Shown here one piece after another: positions 10,991 to 23,190 of a DNA stretch of 64,000 bases. The position numbers and the translations under genes were made by a program. How positions within the stretch are numbered: position 1 is the first letter of the stretch; each line of letters begins with the position of its first letter. Source of the stretch: Sapria himalayana (taxonomy: Eukaryota > Streptophyta > Magnoliopsida > Malpighiales > Rafflesiaceae); contig JAREIK010002271.1 of NCBI GenBank assembly GCA_029783825.1, positions 796,017 through 860,016 of the forward strand, written 5' to 3'. The notes under the pieces are model-generated. The model worked only from the letters and a program-made list of their open reading frames with translations, did no database searches and was not told where the DNA came from.

Positions 10991-12130
10991 AAGTTGATGA
11001 TTCTCCAACTTTGATGATATCCTCTATTGTTTTATTCTAATCTCATTCATTTATTTCATAAACTCATATATCATGGCTTACTAGAATCTTCTTGTTTATC
11101 AGGTCAAATAGCTTGTATCCTTTTATTTTTTCATCATACCCAATAAAAATATATCTTTTGCTTTTGTCTTCGAGCTTTGTTCTTCACTGATCTAGCATAT
11201 GTACGTAGGCTAAACTGTCGAATATTTTGAGATGAGAAACTTTCGATTTTTGTCCGCTCCATGTCTTTTGTGGTGTTTGATCATATAACTTCACATGTGG
11301 ACACATATTTTGAACATAGACAGCGCATTACACTGCTTTCGCCCAAAATTCCTTTGACATTTTCTTGCTTTTGAGCATTTACCGAATCATGTCAAGAATG
11401 GTCCGGTTCTTCCTCTCGACCACACCGTTTTGCCGTGGAGAGTACGTTGCGGTTAGAAATCGTCTTGTGTCTTGCTCCTCATAATACTCTATAAAAACCA
11501 TCGAAGTGTATTTGCCACCTATATTGGATCGTACAGATTTGATGTGCCTACCAGATATCTTTTTAACAAGCACTTGGAATTTTTTGAATACCTTGAACGT
11601 CTCATATTTTTCTTTCAGAAAGTAAACAAAAATTTTTCGTAAGAAATCATCAATAAAGAAAAAATATTTTTTGACACTAAAAGATTCAAGAGTGATTGGT
11701 CCACATACGTCAGAATGAATCAACTTGAAAGTTGTTTAGCCCGATATTCTGCCTTCTTTTGAAATAGCATTCTTGTATACTTTTCGAGTACACATTCTTC
11801 ACAAAATTTTCCCTCATATTCTATGTCCGGTAGTCCGTGCATCATGTTCTTCTTTGCCAACTTATTTAGGCCTTCATGATGTAGGTGAGCAAAATGAAGA
11901 TATCACGATGACGCCTTGTCTTCTATGTTGACTTACAAATATTTTTCTTGTAAACTTCTCAAATTCAGTTTGTACATCTGATTTTTTCTCATTTCAACTT
12001 ATGCGACTAAACGTTCTTGCTTGTCTTTCAATAGTAATATCCAGTCTTTCATAAAAATGGAATAACCTTTCTCCATGAGTTGCCTCATACTTAAAATGTT
12101 GCTCTTGAGATTTGGCATGTAATACACATC
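10991..12130 (-). pseudogene. pol: Copia integrase, degraded
   Basis: Minus-strand frame 11723-11379 holds the integrase core: MIHSDVCGPI with the first catalytic aspartate, then RSNIGGKYTS where the second catalytic aspartate is replaced by asparagine, and NGVVERKNRTI with the glutamate. The C-terminal part (about 11340-10991) continues through KVSHLKIF and YIFIGYDEKIKGYKLF. The N-terminal zinc-binding stretch lies at about 11750-11900. Frames are interrupted by stops. The loss of a catalytic residue alone would disable integration. Confidence 0.88.
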
Positions 12131-12135
12131 TTGGA

Positions 12136-12372
12136 TTAACCCAATAAAACATCCTTTTGTACATAATTAATCATACATTGGCCTTTAACCTTAACCTTTG
12201 AGCCATCTCCAAATAATACAGATACAACTTCAACCTTTCGCATCTCTTTGAAACCATGCTCGTGCCCACATATGTGGTTGCTTGCAGCCATGTCGAAGTA
12301 CCACACTATGCCGTCGGTGTTGACTTTGTTATATGTCATTAAGAGAAAGTCTTCTTCTACCTCATCGTTCAT
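12136..12372 (-). pseudogene. pol: Copia protease, degraded
   Basis: The segment WYFDMAASNHICGHE corresponds to the copia aspartic-protease active site. The usual D-T/S-G-A triad is changed: the residues after the catalytic aspartate are M and A instead of T/S and G. VLFGDGSKVKVKG follows, as expected for the family. It lies between gag and integrase as usual. Confidence 0.85.
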
Positions 12373-12404
12373 GGCTAAGTCGGTTGTCTTCCATCTTTTT
12401 CTTG

Positions 12405-13320
12405 ACTCGACATTCTTTTACAAAATGTCACACCTTTCCACAATTATAATATTTATCAGAATTATGATCCTTCGCATAGTGATCATATTTATCACACTTG
12501 TAGCACTCGATGTTGGAATAATTTGATCGACCGCCTCTTCCACGACCGCGTCCTCTTTCACGCCAATTTTGTTGGTTTGATTGTCCCTTCTCCTCATGAT
12601 ACCCTTCTTGACTGTAGCTTTTCCCACCGCAACTATTTCCTCGACTATCACGGCCGCGCCATTTACCTCGAAAGTTTTGAGAATAGAATATCTTTTCGTC
12701 ATTGATCGATACTTTAATTTGAAGTGTCTGCTCAAGTATCTCCTTCTTTTTATGATATTCATATGCTATTAGGGAACCAGCAAGCTCATCGACCGTGAAT
12801 GCTGCTAGATCCTTTGACTCTTCTATGGTACATACTACATTCTCAAAACTGTCAGTTAAGGACCTTAGAATTTTCTCAACGACCCACGCATCAGACAACT
12901 TTTCTCCATTTCGGTTGAGTTGATTCACCACGATTTCAACACGCATGATGTAATCAGATACACATTCTGACTCCATCTTCATACCTTTCAACTCATTGCG
13001 AAGAGTTTAAAGGTGAACTTGTTTAACTCGGTCGGCTCTTTTGTACACAGTCACCAAGATGTCTCATGCTTCTTTTGAAGTTTTTGCACTCGCAATCTTC
13101 TCAAAGCCTGACTCATCAACAGCTCGAAACAGCATGTACAATGTCATCTTATCTTTTGATTGCGTTTCTTTCAATGCCTTATTTTGAGCCGTCGTATATC
13201 CTTCAGTAGATTCTGATTCTTTGAAACCTTCTTGAATCACCTCCCAACAATCCACAAAATTGAAAAGATCTTTTATTTGGATGCTCCAATTCTCGTAGTT
13301 CACTTTCTTTAATCAGAGCA
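12405..13320 (-). pseudogene. gag: Copia gag, degraded, with a damaged zinc knuckle
   Basis: Minus-strand frames 13303-13064 and 12991-12428 follow the copia gag polyprotein: NYENWSIQIKDLF near the N-terminus, the MRVEIVVNQLNRNGEKLSD block, an Arg/Gly-rich stretch (RGRGRGRGGRSNYSN) and a CCHC knuckle. The knuckle reads CYKCDKYDHYAKDH, so its glycine and last cysteine are lost. A stop separates the two frames near 13060. Gag would form the particle and package RNA; this copy cannot. Confidence 0.87.
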
Positions 13321-13350
13321 GCGGGACGTTATTGATTATACTCATCATCC

Positions 13351-13361
13351 CTCTGATACCA
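13351..13361 (-). promoter_or_regulatory. Primer-binding site matching initiator tRNA-Met
   Basis: On the minus strand the sequence reads TGGTATCAGAG, three bases inside the 5' LTR. This is the standard copia primer site complementary to the 3' end of the initiator methionine tRNA. Confidence 0.85.
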
Positions 13362-13364
13362 AGG

Positions 13365-13595
13365 TGTAAAAAAAAATTGCTAGCTGCAAACTATAACTAA
13401 GAATAATTATTTTTGAAGAGAGACTTTTTCGTTTATTCTATATTCTTACAAGCAATACAATTAATTATTTATAAGCTATAGTTTGTCCTTCTAAAACTAA
13501 AAATTTAAAATCATTAATATCCGTAAATATAAATGCTGACTCTTGACATTTCATCTTCCACATTTTAAAAAAAGACATTTAATGTTTATTCAACA
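13365..13595 (-). repeat. 5' LTR of the 4.7-13.6 kb copia element
   Basis: 231 bp, TG at the plus-strand left edge and TTCAACA at the right, so the minus strand runs TGTTGAAT to ACA. It matches 4733-4961 along its whole length with scattered, mostly transition differences. Confidence 0.93.
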
Positions 13596-13600
13596 TACTT

Positions 13601-14662
13601 CACTTAGTTTTCTTCTATTTTAGATCATAGATTTTTTTATTATTCAATCATTTGATAAAAAAAATAATTTTAAAATATAAAAAGCATTAAGAGCAACATT
13701 GCATTAGATAATATATTTGATAGTTTCATTGTTATTATATAGATTATATAATTATACACTAGACTTAGTGTGCTAGCACACCCTTACAAAATATTATTGT
13801 AGAAAAAAAATATATTTGGATTGGCTGACTATGAGTCTCTTTTTTAATATAGGTATTCGAAAGAATTTTTGAGAATATATAGAATTAACTACAATTTATC
13901 TTATCAATCAGATATCTTCTTATATTATTTCTTATTATGTAACCTTTTAGACCTTGCATCTTAAAGAGAAATTATTCTATTTTATTCTCAGAGTCTTTGG
14001 GTGCACTTGTTTTATTTTAAAACTCTATGGAACATGACTAAATAGCACCTAAGGTAATAAAATATATTTTTCTTAATAATTCAATGAGTTGTTTTAATCA
14101 TAGTTCTAAATAAAAAATTTTTAGAATCTCAGGTACTTTCTTAGAATAAAGAATATATAGATCAAGAGAGTAATTGTGTTGTTACAAAAGAAATATATAA
14201 TTGATACTCACATAAATCAATATGCTAAATTGTATTTTAGTGGATATTTTGATTAAATCATATATTAATTTCTCATCTGATATAAATCATTATATTGGTT
14301 GTACCACATATATCTCAATGGAAAAAACTAGTAATAACGTAACTCATGGTGGCAAGCACCAATAGCGACAGAGGAGACAGCTAGGATTCCAAATATTTCA
14401 AAAAATTAGGGCAGACTTCATTCTTTATTACAATGGATACTACTCTATTATATGCAATGAAACCAAGTAGATTTGTCTGGTTTAAGGCACTTCCTATAAG
14501 AGAGGTGCCCTATAACCTACATAGTCAAGCTATTCGACACAAGGATATCCGTGATACTTAGTCATCACATATTTGTGGGATGATAATATTTGTGGCATCA
14601 TGTTATTTGTGTCATGATAGTATTTATTGAATGATTTTATGTGTGGCATGAAATTATGATTG

Positions 14663-14707
<45 letters not shown>

Positions 14708-15184
14708 TTGGGCAGAAAGAAACATATAATTTTTTAATTAAAACCCATTGAATTTTAAAATATCTAGGTGGATGAAAGGATTCATTAAATAAATCTCATG
14801 ATCTCAATCGCTAGTTTATAAGTAATGCAAGTCAGTTAGGGTGTTGACCTTAGTATCTTCTCCCTATTGGACTAACTGGCTTATAAATATATTTAGCACA
14901 AACCACCACAATAACTCTTTGGTTTGATTAAATGAATCACTTCTTTATCTGAATGATTTATTTGAGAATCAAACAACTTAGAATTAAGTGATAATTTACA
15001 CTTTGCCATAAATAATATCATCTTCTCTATTTGAGTTACTATTATTGTTTTTTAGGATCAAAAATAAATCATCAATTTAATCATTGTTGACATAGTCACC
15101 ACCTAGATAACAAGATTAATAAGAATTAGTTTATTTAAACAAATAATAAATAGTTAATATTCACCCATCAACATATTCTATTCA
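13601..15184. other. AT-rich spacer with (TA)n
   Basis: No gene is visible. A (TA)19 tract lies at 14665-14702. The remainder is AT-rich with no repeat I can define. Confidence 0.55.
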
Positions 15185-17530
15185 TAGCATATTAAAATGA
15201 TGACAAATTCATTCAAGAATTATTGGAGGAAATCAATTATTGTAATAGAATTCAAATTAATAAAGCTCATTATAAAATTTTTTTCAAAAAAATATCATTC
15301 AACGCATTCATCATCATTCTCAATAAATCGGATGGAATCAATTATATTAATTAGAAAAGAAATCTTGACATTGTCATGACTACAGATAACTATATGTATG
15401 TACTCACACATCTATGTCCAAATAAACCTCAACAATGGACAACCGATGAGAAAGCCAAACCTTGTAAAAAATATGTAAGAGCATATGAGATGTCTAGATA
15501 TTATATTTTAGCATCCATGTCAAATATACTGCAGCATCAATATCAGTTCATAAATAATGCTTGTGACATGCTGTCTAATCTCAAAGAAGTATTTGTGAAT
15601 CAAATTCATCATGACTACATCTAGCATGGGAGTCCTGTTTGGAAGGAAAGATGATTGAACAACTCATTGTAGCCAAAGACTATAGAGCCAAAGAGTCACT
15701 AAAATTGGTTCATTCTGACTTATGTGTACCCATAATGATCCAAACAAGAGATGATTTTTAGTATTTCTTCACTTTTATTGATGATTACTCAAAATATGGA
15801 TATATTTGATTAATACATCTTAAGTCTAATACCTTTAAAAAATTCAAAGAGTATGGGACATAAATAAAAAAATATCCTAATAAACATCTCAAAATATTAC
15901 AATCTGATCATGGCGATTAGTACCTCTTTGGAGAGCTTAGATACTATTTATTAGATCAAGGATTCACATCTCAATTATCTATACATGGTACTTCGTAATA
16001 GAGTAGTATAACAGAAAAAATGATTAAGATTTTTAATGATATGGTAAGATCAATGATGAGTTATTCGAATATGTTTGATTTTTTATAGGGATATGCATTA
16101 CAAACAATAAGTTATGTTTTGAACTTGGTTCCATCTAAATCAGTACTTGCAACTCCAACTGAATTGCAGACTGGCCATAAGCTTAATCTGACACACATTT
16201 ATTTGTAGAATTTCCTAGCATATGTGCTAAAAGGGAAAACGGATAATTAGAATATAAAAATAAAATGCGTTTTTGTGTAATATCCTAAAGGAACAAAATG
16301 TGGTTTGTTTTATAGCCCAAAGGATTAGAAGGTTTTTGTTAGTATTAAAGTTCAATTCTTAGAATATGACTTACGACTACATAGCAAACCACAACCTCAA
16401 AAGTATAATTATTCTATAGATATTAAGAAGAGATAAATCAGTCCATGCTCATTTAATCATGGAAGGAATACCACAGGGTAATATCTTTGATATCACATTA
16501 CCTCATCATAATGATAGAGTTGTTCGTGATGATAATAATATTGAACCTTGCGAGTCTATAATTGACATGTCAATAGTATAACCATAAGGTAGAGATCATG
16601 ATGATTCACATGGATCGGTATTTATATAGCATATCACTAAGAACATACAACTAAAAAGAATATCTCATCATAGTGATAAGATTATTTGTCAGCCTACATG
16701 ATATACACTCTTAGGAGTCTTACGACAGAATCCTTGATGAACTAAATACTGATCCCAACAAGTATTATGAAACATATCTAGATAGAGATACAGAAAATTG
16801 ACATATGACTATAAAATCAAAAATACAATTGATATAATTCAATCATGTTTGGGATTTTATAGGACTACATGAGGAGATAAAACTCATAAAATACAAGTGA
16901 ATTTATAAGAAAGAGAGGAATTGATGATAATATTGGGACTTATAAAATTAAGCTCATTATAAAAAGTTGCACTCAAAAAGAATAAATTAATTATGAAAAA
17001 CTTTTTTGTCAATAATTATGCTGAAGTCAACCCGAATTATCTTGTATATTGTCACTTATTATAATTATGCGATATAGCAAATAAACATGAAAATTATGTT
17101 TTTGAATGGACATCTAAAAGAATGTATCTATATGATACAGTCAAATAGTTTCATAAAGAAAAGTTAGGAATACATGTGTAAGTTGAACAATTCTATTTAT
17201 GGACTGAAACATGCATCTAAGTCTTGGAATACTCATTTTAATCAAGTTATCAAGTCTTATAATATTGATCAATGTCGGAATGAAATAGTATGTGTATATA
17301 AAAAGATATAATAACCACATGATATTCTTGATATTATACGTTGATGATCTTGTTCATTGATAATGATATGAGTATTATCTTTGATTAAGATCTGATTATT
17401 CAGTCAATTCGATATGATAGACTTTGGAAAAACTCCTCATATTTTTTGGGATCAAGCTTTTGCGAGATCACAAGTGAACAATAATAAAAACAAGTAAATT
17501 ACAAGATATCATTGCCAAATACAAATAACT
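15185..17530 (+). pseudogene. Copia gag-pol relic, internally deleted
   Basis: The plus strand holds gag at about 15376-15621 (PQQWTTDEKAKPCKKYVRAYE, then YILASMSNILQHQ and SNLKEVF). This jumps to integrase at about 15690 (LKLVHSDLCVPI, FFTFIDDYSKYGYI, LQSDHGD) without zinc knuckle or protease. The integrase continues through MVRSMMSYSNMFDF and GYALQTISYVLNLVPSKSV to about 16230. Reverse-transcriptase traces occur at 16940-17460. Stops and frameshifts are frequent. No LTRs were found, and the gag-integrase junction near 15625 marks an internal deletion of at least several hundred bases relative to a full element. Confidence 0.82.
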
Positions 17531-18026
17531 TTAAAACATGAGGAAGAAAGAATAAAAATTTGTCTACACTCTACATCTCTAACACAATACCAACAAATAT
17601 CTTCAAGTGATAGTCATCTTATATTTTAAATAACTCTTAGAATTACTATTTTGAATCTTAAATTTTAGCACTATATTTTGAATCTTAATGTTCCTATTAC
17701 CACTTATAAAGTGAGTTTGAACTCGTACAAAATATATCATTAGTAAATATATCATTAGTAATTCTTATGAGTATTTTACTTCAAAAATCTCCCATCTTTT
17801 TATTTTGAGAAAATGTAAGAAAACTTTGACGCCAAATTAAAAATTAGTAATTTTAGAAAAATTGAATACTTTGAAAAAAAATCAGACTCAAAAATTGGTA
17901 ACTACCAAAAGAAAAAAAAAATAATAGCATGCAAATGGGTGTTCACAATCAAGTATTGAGATGATGAAAGTGTATAAAGATGCAAGGCAAATTTAGTGGC
18001 ACAAAGATTTACATAGATACGTAGTA
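17531..18026. other. AT-rich spacer
   Basis: No gene or defined repeat seen. It contains short copia-like fragments (for example around 17930-18010, resembling a reverse-transcriptase start) too decayed to delimit. Confidence 0.4.
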
Positions 18027-18850
18027 TTACAATTAAAAACTTATTTATTATAGCTTAAAACTTATTTATTATTTTTCTTTCTTTTTTCTCTTGGTTATAT
18101 TATGGATGGAATACCCATGTGGATTGTCTCAATCCAAATAACCCTTATAAAAGAGCTTAAACTTGTACATTTATTTATTAAGTTTTTTATTTGAGATTAG
18201 ATGTCTTATGACTTGAGTTTTTACATAATATATAAGTCAAACCTTAAATAGAGAAAGTAAAAAAATTAGAATATACTAAAGAGAAATGTGCATTGTAACA
18301 GCATGGTGCATACACACACACGTGTAATAGTACATGTATGTACAATTACACATGTGATTGCACATCCATTATGTGGCTAATGTCCATGCCTACTATGTCG
18401 ATGTGTATGGTGGGTGCAGCAAGTTTGTGGAGAGTGTGTTGCAATAAAGGTGAAATATAGTGTAGTGACATGCATCATATTTATAGTAAAGGGCATAATT
18501 GGTGCAGTGAGGTGCAAAATTAATGTAGTTAAGGGGCACTATGGTGCAGATAATGTGCACTATTGGTAGCAATCAAGAGTGTAGTGATATGATGTCAGTA
18601 TAAACAATAGGAGACTCTTCTTACAATGAACATATTATAAAAAGAAATAATATTTAAAAGCAAAGTATTGACAATTATTTACGGAGAAAAAAAATGCCAA
18701 CAGTATAAAATATTTCAAGAGACTATCTACCAGAGTCATCCAGTAATTCTCACAGAATTCTTTCACTAAGATACTTACTAAATAATTATATACAAAAAAC
18801 CTCCATATAAGACAACAAAAGATACTTCCTATTTTTTTGGTTATGTGACT
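18027..18850 (+). repeat. LTR-like dispersed repeat R1, copy at 18 kb
   Basis: It opens with TATTACAATTAAAAAC and a T-rich run, then GGATTGTCTCAATCCAAATAA and CCTTATAAAAGAGCTT. A block follows with CACGTGTAATAGTACATGTATG, and the copy ends in the 18620-18840 stretch that aligns with 2810-3040. The middle block aligns with 33690-33730 (CACGTGTAATAGTACATATG). The colinear order in three places supports one family. Confidence 0.5.
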
Positions 18851-18939
18851 TGTTTTCCTACTTTAGACTTATGTGTTGTCGACATATGAGCCAACAATCA
18901 CATTAATAATATCGAGGTTTGGTTGAGTTTGTAAGCAAG

Positions 18940-19158
18940 TTTTTTTTATTTCATTTTTCTTTATATTTTTTGAGAGTAGTCGTTTTGTGGGCTGTCTCAA
19001 ATACACACACACACACACAGGCATAAGATTTTATTTTAATTTTTAAGTTAAATGAATAAATAAAAAATTCTCTTTTTTTCTTCCCCTTCTATTCTATATT
19101 TCCCTCATGGTTGAACCCCTAATTAATGGCCAAACCCTAATTCAACATGGTATCATAA
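18940..19158 (+). repeat. Partial R1-like LTR followed by a copia-type primer site
   Basis: A T-rich run and GTGGGCTGTCTCAAATAC match the start of R1, followed by an (AC)n run at about 19003-19018. At 19148-19157 the sequence TGGTATCATA follows CAACA, which looks like the inner edge of an LTR and a tRNA-Met primer site. This supports R1 being LTR-derived. No gag follows recognisably. Confidence 0.4.
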
Positions 19159-19159
19159 T

Positions 19160-20039
19160 TGGCAAAGTAAATCAAGGATGGCAACTTGTAGTGTGATGCC
19201 ACATCTTATGTCATTGTCGGTGATAGAGATGCCAACATTTAGCATCGATAACAACGACATCATAACATGTGGAGGAAAGGTATGTCTTCTTGTGATTTTT
19301 GTTGTATGTGGTTGGCTGATTTTGATTATGACCATCAGAAATGTGAGTACCGAGGTGTGCTGGTCCAGAAGCTAATGATGGTCCAGACGGTGGTTTCCAA
19401 GACCATCATTATTATGGTCTAATACATTGTATTTTTTTTAGTGATTACAATTGTGAGACTTTTATTTTGTAAGTTTGGCATAGAGTTATGGTGGTTTGTG
19501 ATGTTTTATATATGTTTGCCAATTTTTGAACTTTTTTTTTTGTTATATGATATTTGAAATTGTAAAAGTATTGATATAATTAGTATAAAATCACTAGGAA
19601 TAACTCGTAGAAATAGGGAATATAGTATTCCCTATTGAAAGAATCACCATAGGTCAAGACTGATAAGTGAATAATAATTAATACATAATTACTAGTATAT
19701 ATTTGATAGCTGATTGACCTCTTTGTGTCCAACATATTTGGCTTTTATGATACAAGGAAGAACGTTTGAAATTTGACTACATCAATACTCTTTGGGGACA
19801 TTCCACTTATATGATGGTATTATAATTACTAGGTTGTTGGCATGAAGACCGATTGATTAGGATGAGGCGATTCATCAAACAGCTTAGACACAATTGTGTG
19901 AAATGAAAATTTAAGCAATACATGTAGAAAAACAAGACCTTAGTCAATATATAATGGGTTAGTAATATTAGGACATCACAAAAATTAGGAGCTCTTATCC
20001 ATAATACATAAATAAAAATAAAAAAATAAAACAACAAAT
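19160..20039. other. AT-rich stretch without a recognisable gene
   Basis: Possibly the decayed leader of the R1-type retroelement and the 3' LTR of the copia relic that follows on the minus strand. I can define neither. Confidence 0.35.
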
Positions 20040-21200
20040 AGTAAACTACAATACCCCCATCAAAGCTAATGCATAGAGGTTTAGAACTCTAAGCTTGAAA
20101 AAAATAAAGATGAGATGTGGTCATATCAAGACCTTAGTAAAAAATGATTGTCAACTACTCTATTGTCTAAATATTTATTATAGTAATGATCAATGAAGCA
20201 TTGATACGTCAATCTACAGCCGTGTCCCGGTGTCAGACACGTGGATACGGAATAGAGACGCTACGGATATGTGTCCGATATGTCATGTGGCGTATTATTG
20301 ACCAATCCGTGTCTAATATGTCACATGGCATATCAGATGGTGACATATAGAATGGATGCGTCGGATATGTATCTGATGCATAATAAACCCTATGTGCTAC
20401 GACTTGTTAGCTTCGACAACTCGGACAACACCGAGTGGCCGACAACGCCGATAACTTTTGAGTCTCAGACTCAGAGAAGAGGTGATGGTTGGAGAGGAGG
20501 AGAGTTGTTTTCGAGATTTCGAAGCAATAACATGTGGGGAATTTAAATTCATTATTTTAATTTTTAAATATAACTATTTATTAAATATACAATATGTAAT
20601 AAACAAAAAAATTACAAGGAATTACGAAGCTAGAGCAGTGGGATGGGTTTAAATGCATGATTTTAATTTGTAAATATACAATATGTAATATATAAATATA
20701 ATCATTTTTTAAGGATAATATTTATATTTTTTTTATCTTATTATGTTATGTCCTAGCGTTATTCGTATCCTAGTTTTTTGAAATTTGTCATATCCTCATA
20801 TCCTATCGTGCCATGTCCTCGTGTCTGTGCTTCGTAGGTAATGAACACATCTTATATTTTCTCCTGAGGCAAAAAATAATCAATTTTTATGTATTTCATT
20901 TGCTCTTGAAACACAAAATTTGAGGCTATAAGTCTTGATGTCTGCCTGTCATAATATATAGTAGTGAAAGAAGAAAGTAAGTGTCATATCTTTGCAAGTA
21001 GGTATCACATCCAAATATCTCGCAAGTAATGATAGCTTTGAACTCTATCTTTGTACTAAATCTTAAAATAATAGTTTTCCTTACATTTCTAGAAGAGAAA
21101 ATTGCCTTTAATAAATATATAAAAACTTATCATATACATTCTCTCAATACAAGCTAGTGCTTAACTAAAATTTAAATATCAAACTATCTACAAATACTCA
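20040..21200 (-). pseudogene. Copia RNase H and 3' end, split by a hAT element
   Basis: On the minus strand 21060-20838 gives a copia RNase H C-terminal part (YYDRQTSRLIASN and KYIKIDYF blocks). After the hAT insertion at 20191-20837 it continues with the typical end of pol, down to a GGGGGTATTG purine-rich tract near 20050, then probably the 3' LTR. Frames are broken. Confidence comes from the order of blocks on both sides of the insertion. Confidence 0.65.
20191..20837. mobile_element. Non-autonomous hAT-like element (GTGTCCG family), 647 bp
   Basis: The left end CAATGAAGCATTGATACG and the reverse of the right end CTACGAAGCACAGACACG match at 12 of 18 positions. The flanks are GTAATGAT (20183-20190) and GTAATGAA (20838-20845), a 7/8 match of hAT-type length. 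The interior is rich in GTGTCCGATATGTC/GACACGTG words. A short open frame at 20271-20546 has no recognisable domain and is probably noise. It sits inside the copia relic above. Confidence 0.72.
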
Positions 21201-21486
21201 TGGTCACGAGAAAAGATCATGGGCTCTATTGACTTTTTCATAAACCTCAATATGTGAAGAAAGATCTTGGTAAACTTGCCGAGAAGAATCTTAAAAAATG
21301 ACTAAGTACAATCAAACCTGCCTAGAATGAACACGAATGCATTCAGCTCAAAGTGCTCGATGTAGGCAGGTGTCCATTCTGAGAGGTGTTATCAAAATGA
21401 CATTGTATTGGGTTTTTTTGAAAGAATTGGTCAATTGTCACTATTTTGGACTTCAACATTCGATGCTTCACGGGATGCTTACGCAT

Positions 21487-23190
21487 TTATGACAACAATG
21501 GAGTGACCTCATCAAGCTGTGCAGCTATTGAAAAATCTAAAAAACCCTGAAGTTCCTTAAACGCTTTCGATAAGATTAGATTGGATAATTGAAAGTCGGG
21601 TTCCTCCTCTTCAATTTCAATTTCCAGAGGGGTAGCCAAAATAGCTTCCTCCCAACCACCATCCAAAGCATCAAAGGTAGGAATATCATCGACTATTAGG
21701 TAATCCATTTATATTCCTACTGCTTCAATGAGACGAATCATATCCTCTTGGTTTTGAGTTGGTTGATCATCAGGTTCTAGTTGTGATATAACATCATTCA
21801 CACCTGCCTTTCAGAAGCAGTTTCTAATGGTTTCCTTAGCAACCTGGGTCCAACTTTCCGAGATCCAATCAACTACATGACCAAATATAATTTTTTTCAC
21901 AACTTCAGCAAATTCGGACAAAGATGCATTGGATAAAAGAAATTCCAGAATCATTCTGCCATATTGCACCTTTTTTTTTTTGAAAAGTTTGTTTTTATTA
22001 TTAACCCTCTCTTTTGGCGGAGGAATATTGTTTTTACAACCTATTTACTTGCTAACCATTTCCCTTTACACCATTTCTTTTCTCCTATTTACTGTTTACA
22101 AATTAAAAACACATTTACACGTGTTGTTCTTTGTTTTTGCTTGCTATTCGAAATAGCGAGATTCTGAAATCCTGAAGGTCTTTTGCTTTGCTTTCTGCCT
22201 CATCATTTCCTCTATTGCTGCCTCTTTATAGACTTCAGCTTCTATCCTGTACTGCAGCCATATTGCACCTTAAAGTTCAATATAATGCCTGAATCCAAAG
22301 GTTGGGTCCCAACTATTTTGTTAGTGGAATAAACATTAGTTTTACGTCTGACAACTCCATTTCAGGATGACAAGGAGCATTATCAAGAAGAACAAGGGCA
22401 TTTCGATTCTCAGACTGCATGAAAGTGTTGAATTTCTGAAGGTATTCCAGAAATATGGTCACATTCATCTACGCCTTGGAGTTTGCTTTCCAAATAACTC
22501 CACGAGGCAACTGTCTGTTGAAAGCAAGTGACATCTAAGACTTGCCAATAACCAATGGCTTAAACTTCTCTCCTGCTGCTGAGCACAACAGGGCAATGGT
22601 TAATCTCTCCTTTGCAAGTTTGCCTCCTTTACACATTTTTCCTTGTGCCACCAAACTGCGACTGGGCACATCTCTCCAGAAAAAACCAGTTTCATCAATG
22701 TTCCAGATATCCTTAATGTCATAGCCTTGAATGATATGAGATAAGTTCTGTTTTTAATTGTTAAAAACACTCTCGTGCATGCCTGTGCTCTCTTTAGAAA
22801 GCAAACGAAAATCATATATAGTGACGCTTCCGAAATATATCCAGCCAACCATTAGATGTCTTAAAATCATTCAAGAGAAGGTTGGACACCACTTGTAGAG
22901 CTTTTGCCTATAGAATAGGGCCGGAAACTAGAATGTTTCGAGACCAGGCATTTGCAAACCATTCAAAAACTCGACCATCTATCTCTTTACCATCACCGGA
23001 TACTAAGGCAGACCATTTCTGAGAAAGATTTCTGAATTCAAGAGAAGACTGAATTATCTAGCTCTTGTTTTTCTTCCAGTTGACAATTATGCCAACGGAA
23101 AAAGTATTTTGCAGCACAAGCTCGCACAGAAATCCCACTATCTTTAGTCTTGCAAAGCTTTGCATTTGTCAACTAATGTAACTTCCATGT
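21487..23190 (-). pseudogene. Pogo-like DDE transposase (CENP-B/Tigger relative), broken
   Basis: The minus strand reads an N-terminal helix-turn-helix-like part (about 23190-22860), then the catalytic core: IWNIDETGFFWRDV (first aspartate, near 22700), KLAKERLTIALLCSAAGEKF, LPRGVIW, and ALVLLDNAPCHPEM (second aspartate, near 22390). Next comes LWIQALY in place of the usual QPLDQGI-type block. The C-terminal acidic part ends at 21487-21708 (IPTFDALDGGWEEAI). Frameshifts and stops (for example near 22540 and 22480) break it, and the LINE fragment interrupts it after the second aspartate. It would have cut and pasted the element at TA sites. Confidence 0.85.
21973..22256 (-). mobile_element. 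5'-truncated LINE (L1) tail, same family as the 56-63 kb element
   Basis: It is flanked by the perfect 15-bp duplication GCCATATTGCACCTT (21958-21972 and 22257-22271) and has a terminal poly-A on the minus strand. The last 60 or so bases before the poly-A (TAGGTTGTAAAAAC, TATTCCTCCGCCAAAAGAG, TAATAATAA) match the 3' end of the LINE at 63110-63170. Only about 284 bp were copied, typical of abortive target-primed reverse transcription. It interrupts the pogo transposase, so it is younger than that element. Confidence 0.9.

Larger units (their letters stand above)
4733..13595 (-). mobile_element. Ty1/copia retrotransposon, LTR-bounded, with nested hAT insertions
   Basis: Two direct repeats of about 230 bp (4733-4961 and 13365-13595) bound gag, protease, integrase, reverse transcriptase and RNase H remains, all on the minus strand in copia order (integrase before reverse transcriptase). 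Flanking 5-bp repeats are TATTT (4728-4732) and TACTT (13596-13600), a 4/5 match differing by one transition. A primer-binding site and a purine tract lie just inside the LTRs. A 4.3-kb block (6645-10982) is a later hAT insertion. Frames are broken by several stops, so the copy is dead. Confidence 0.93.
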
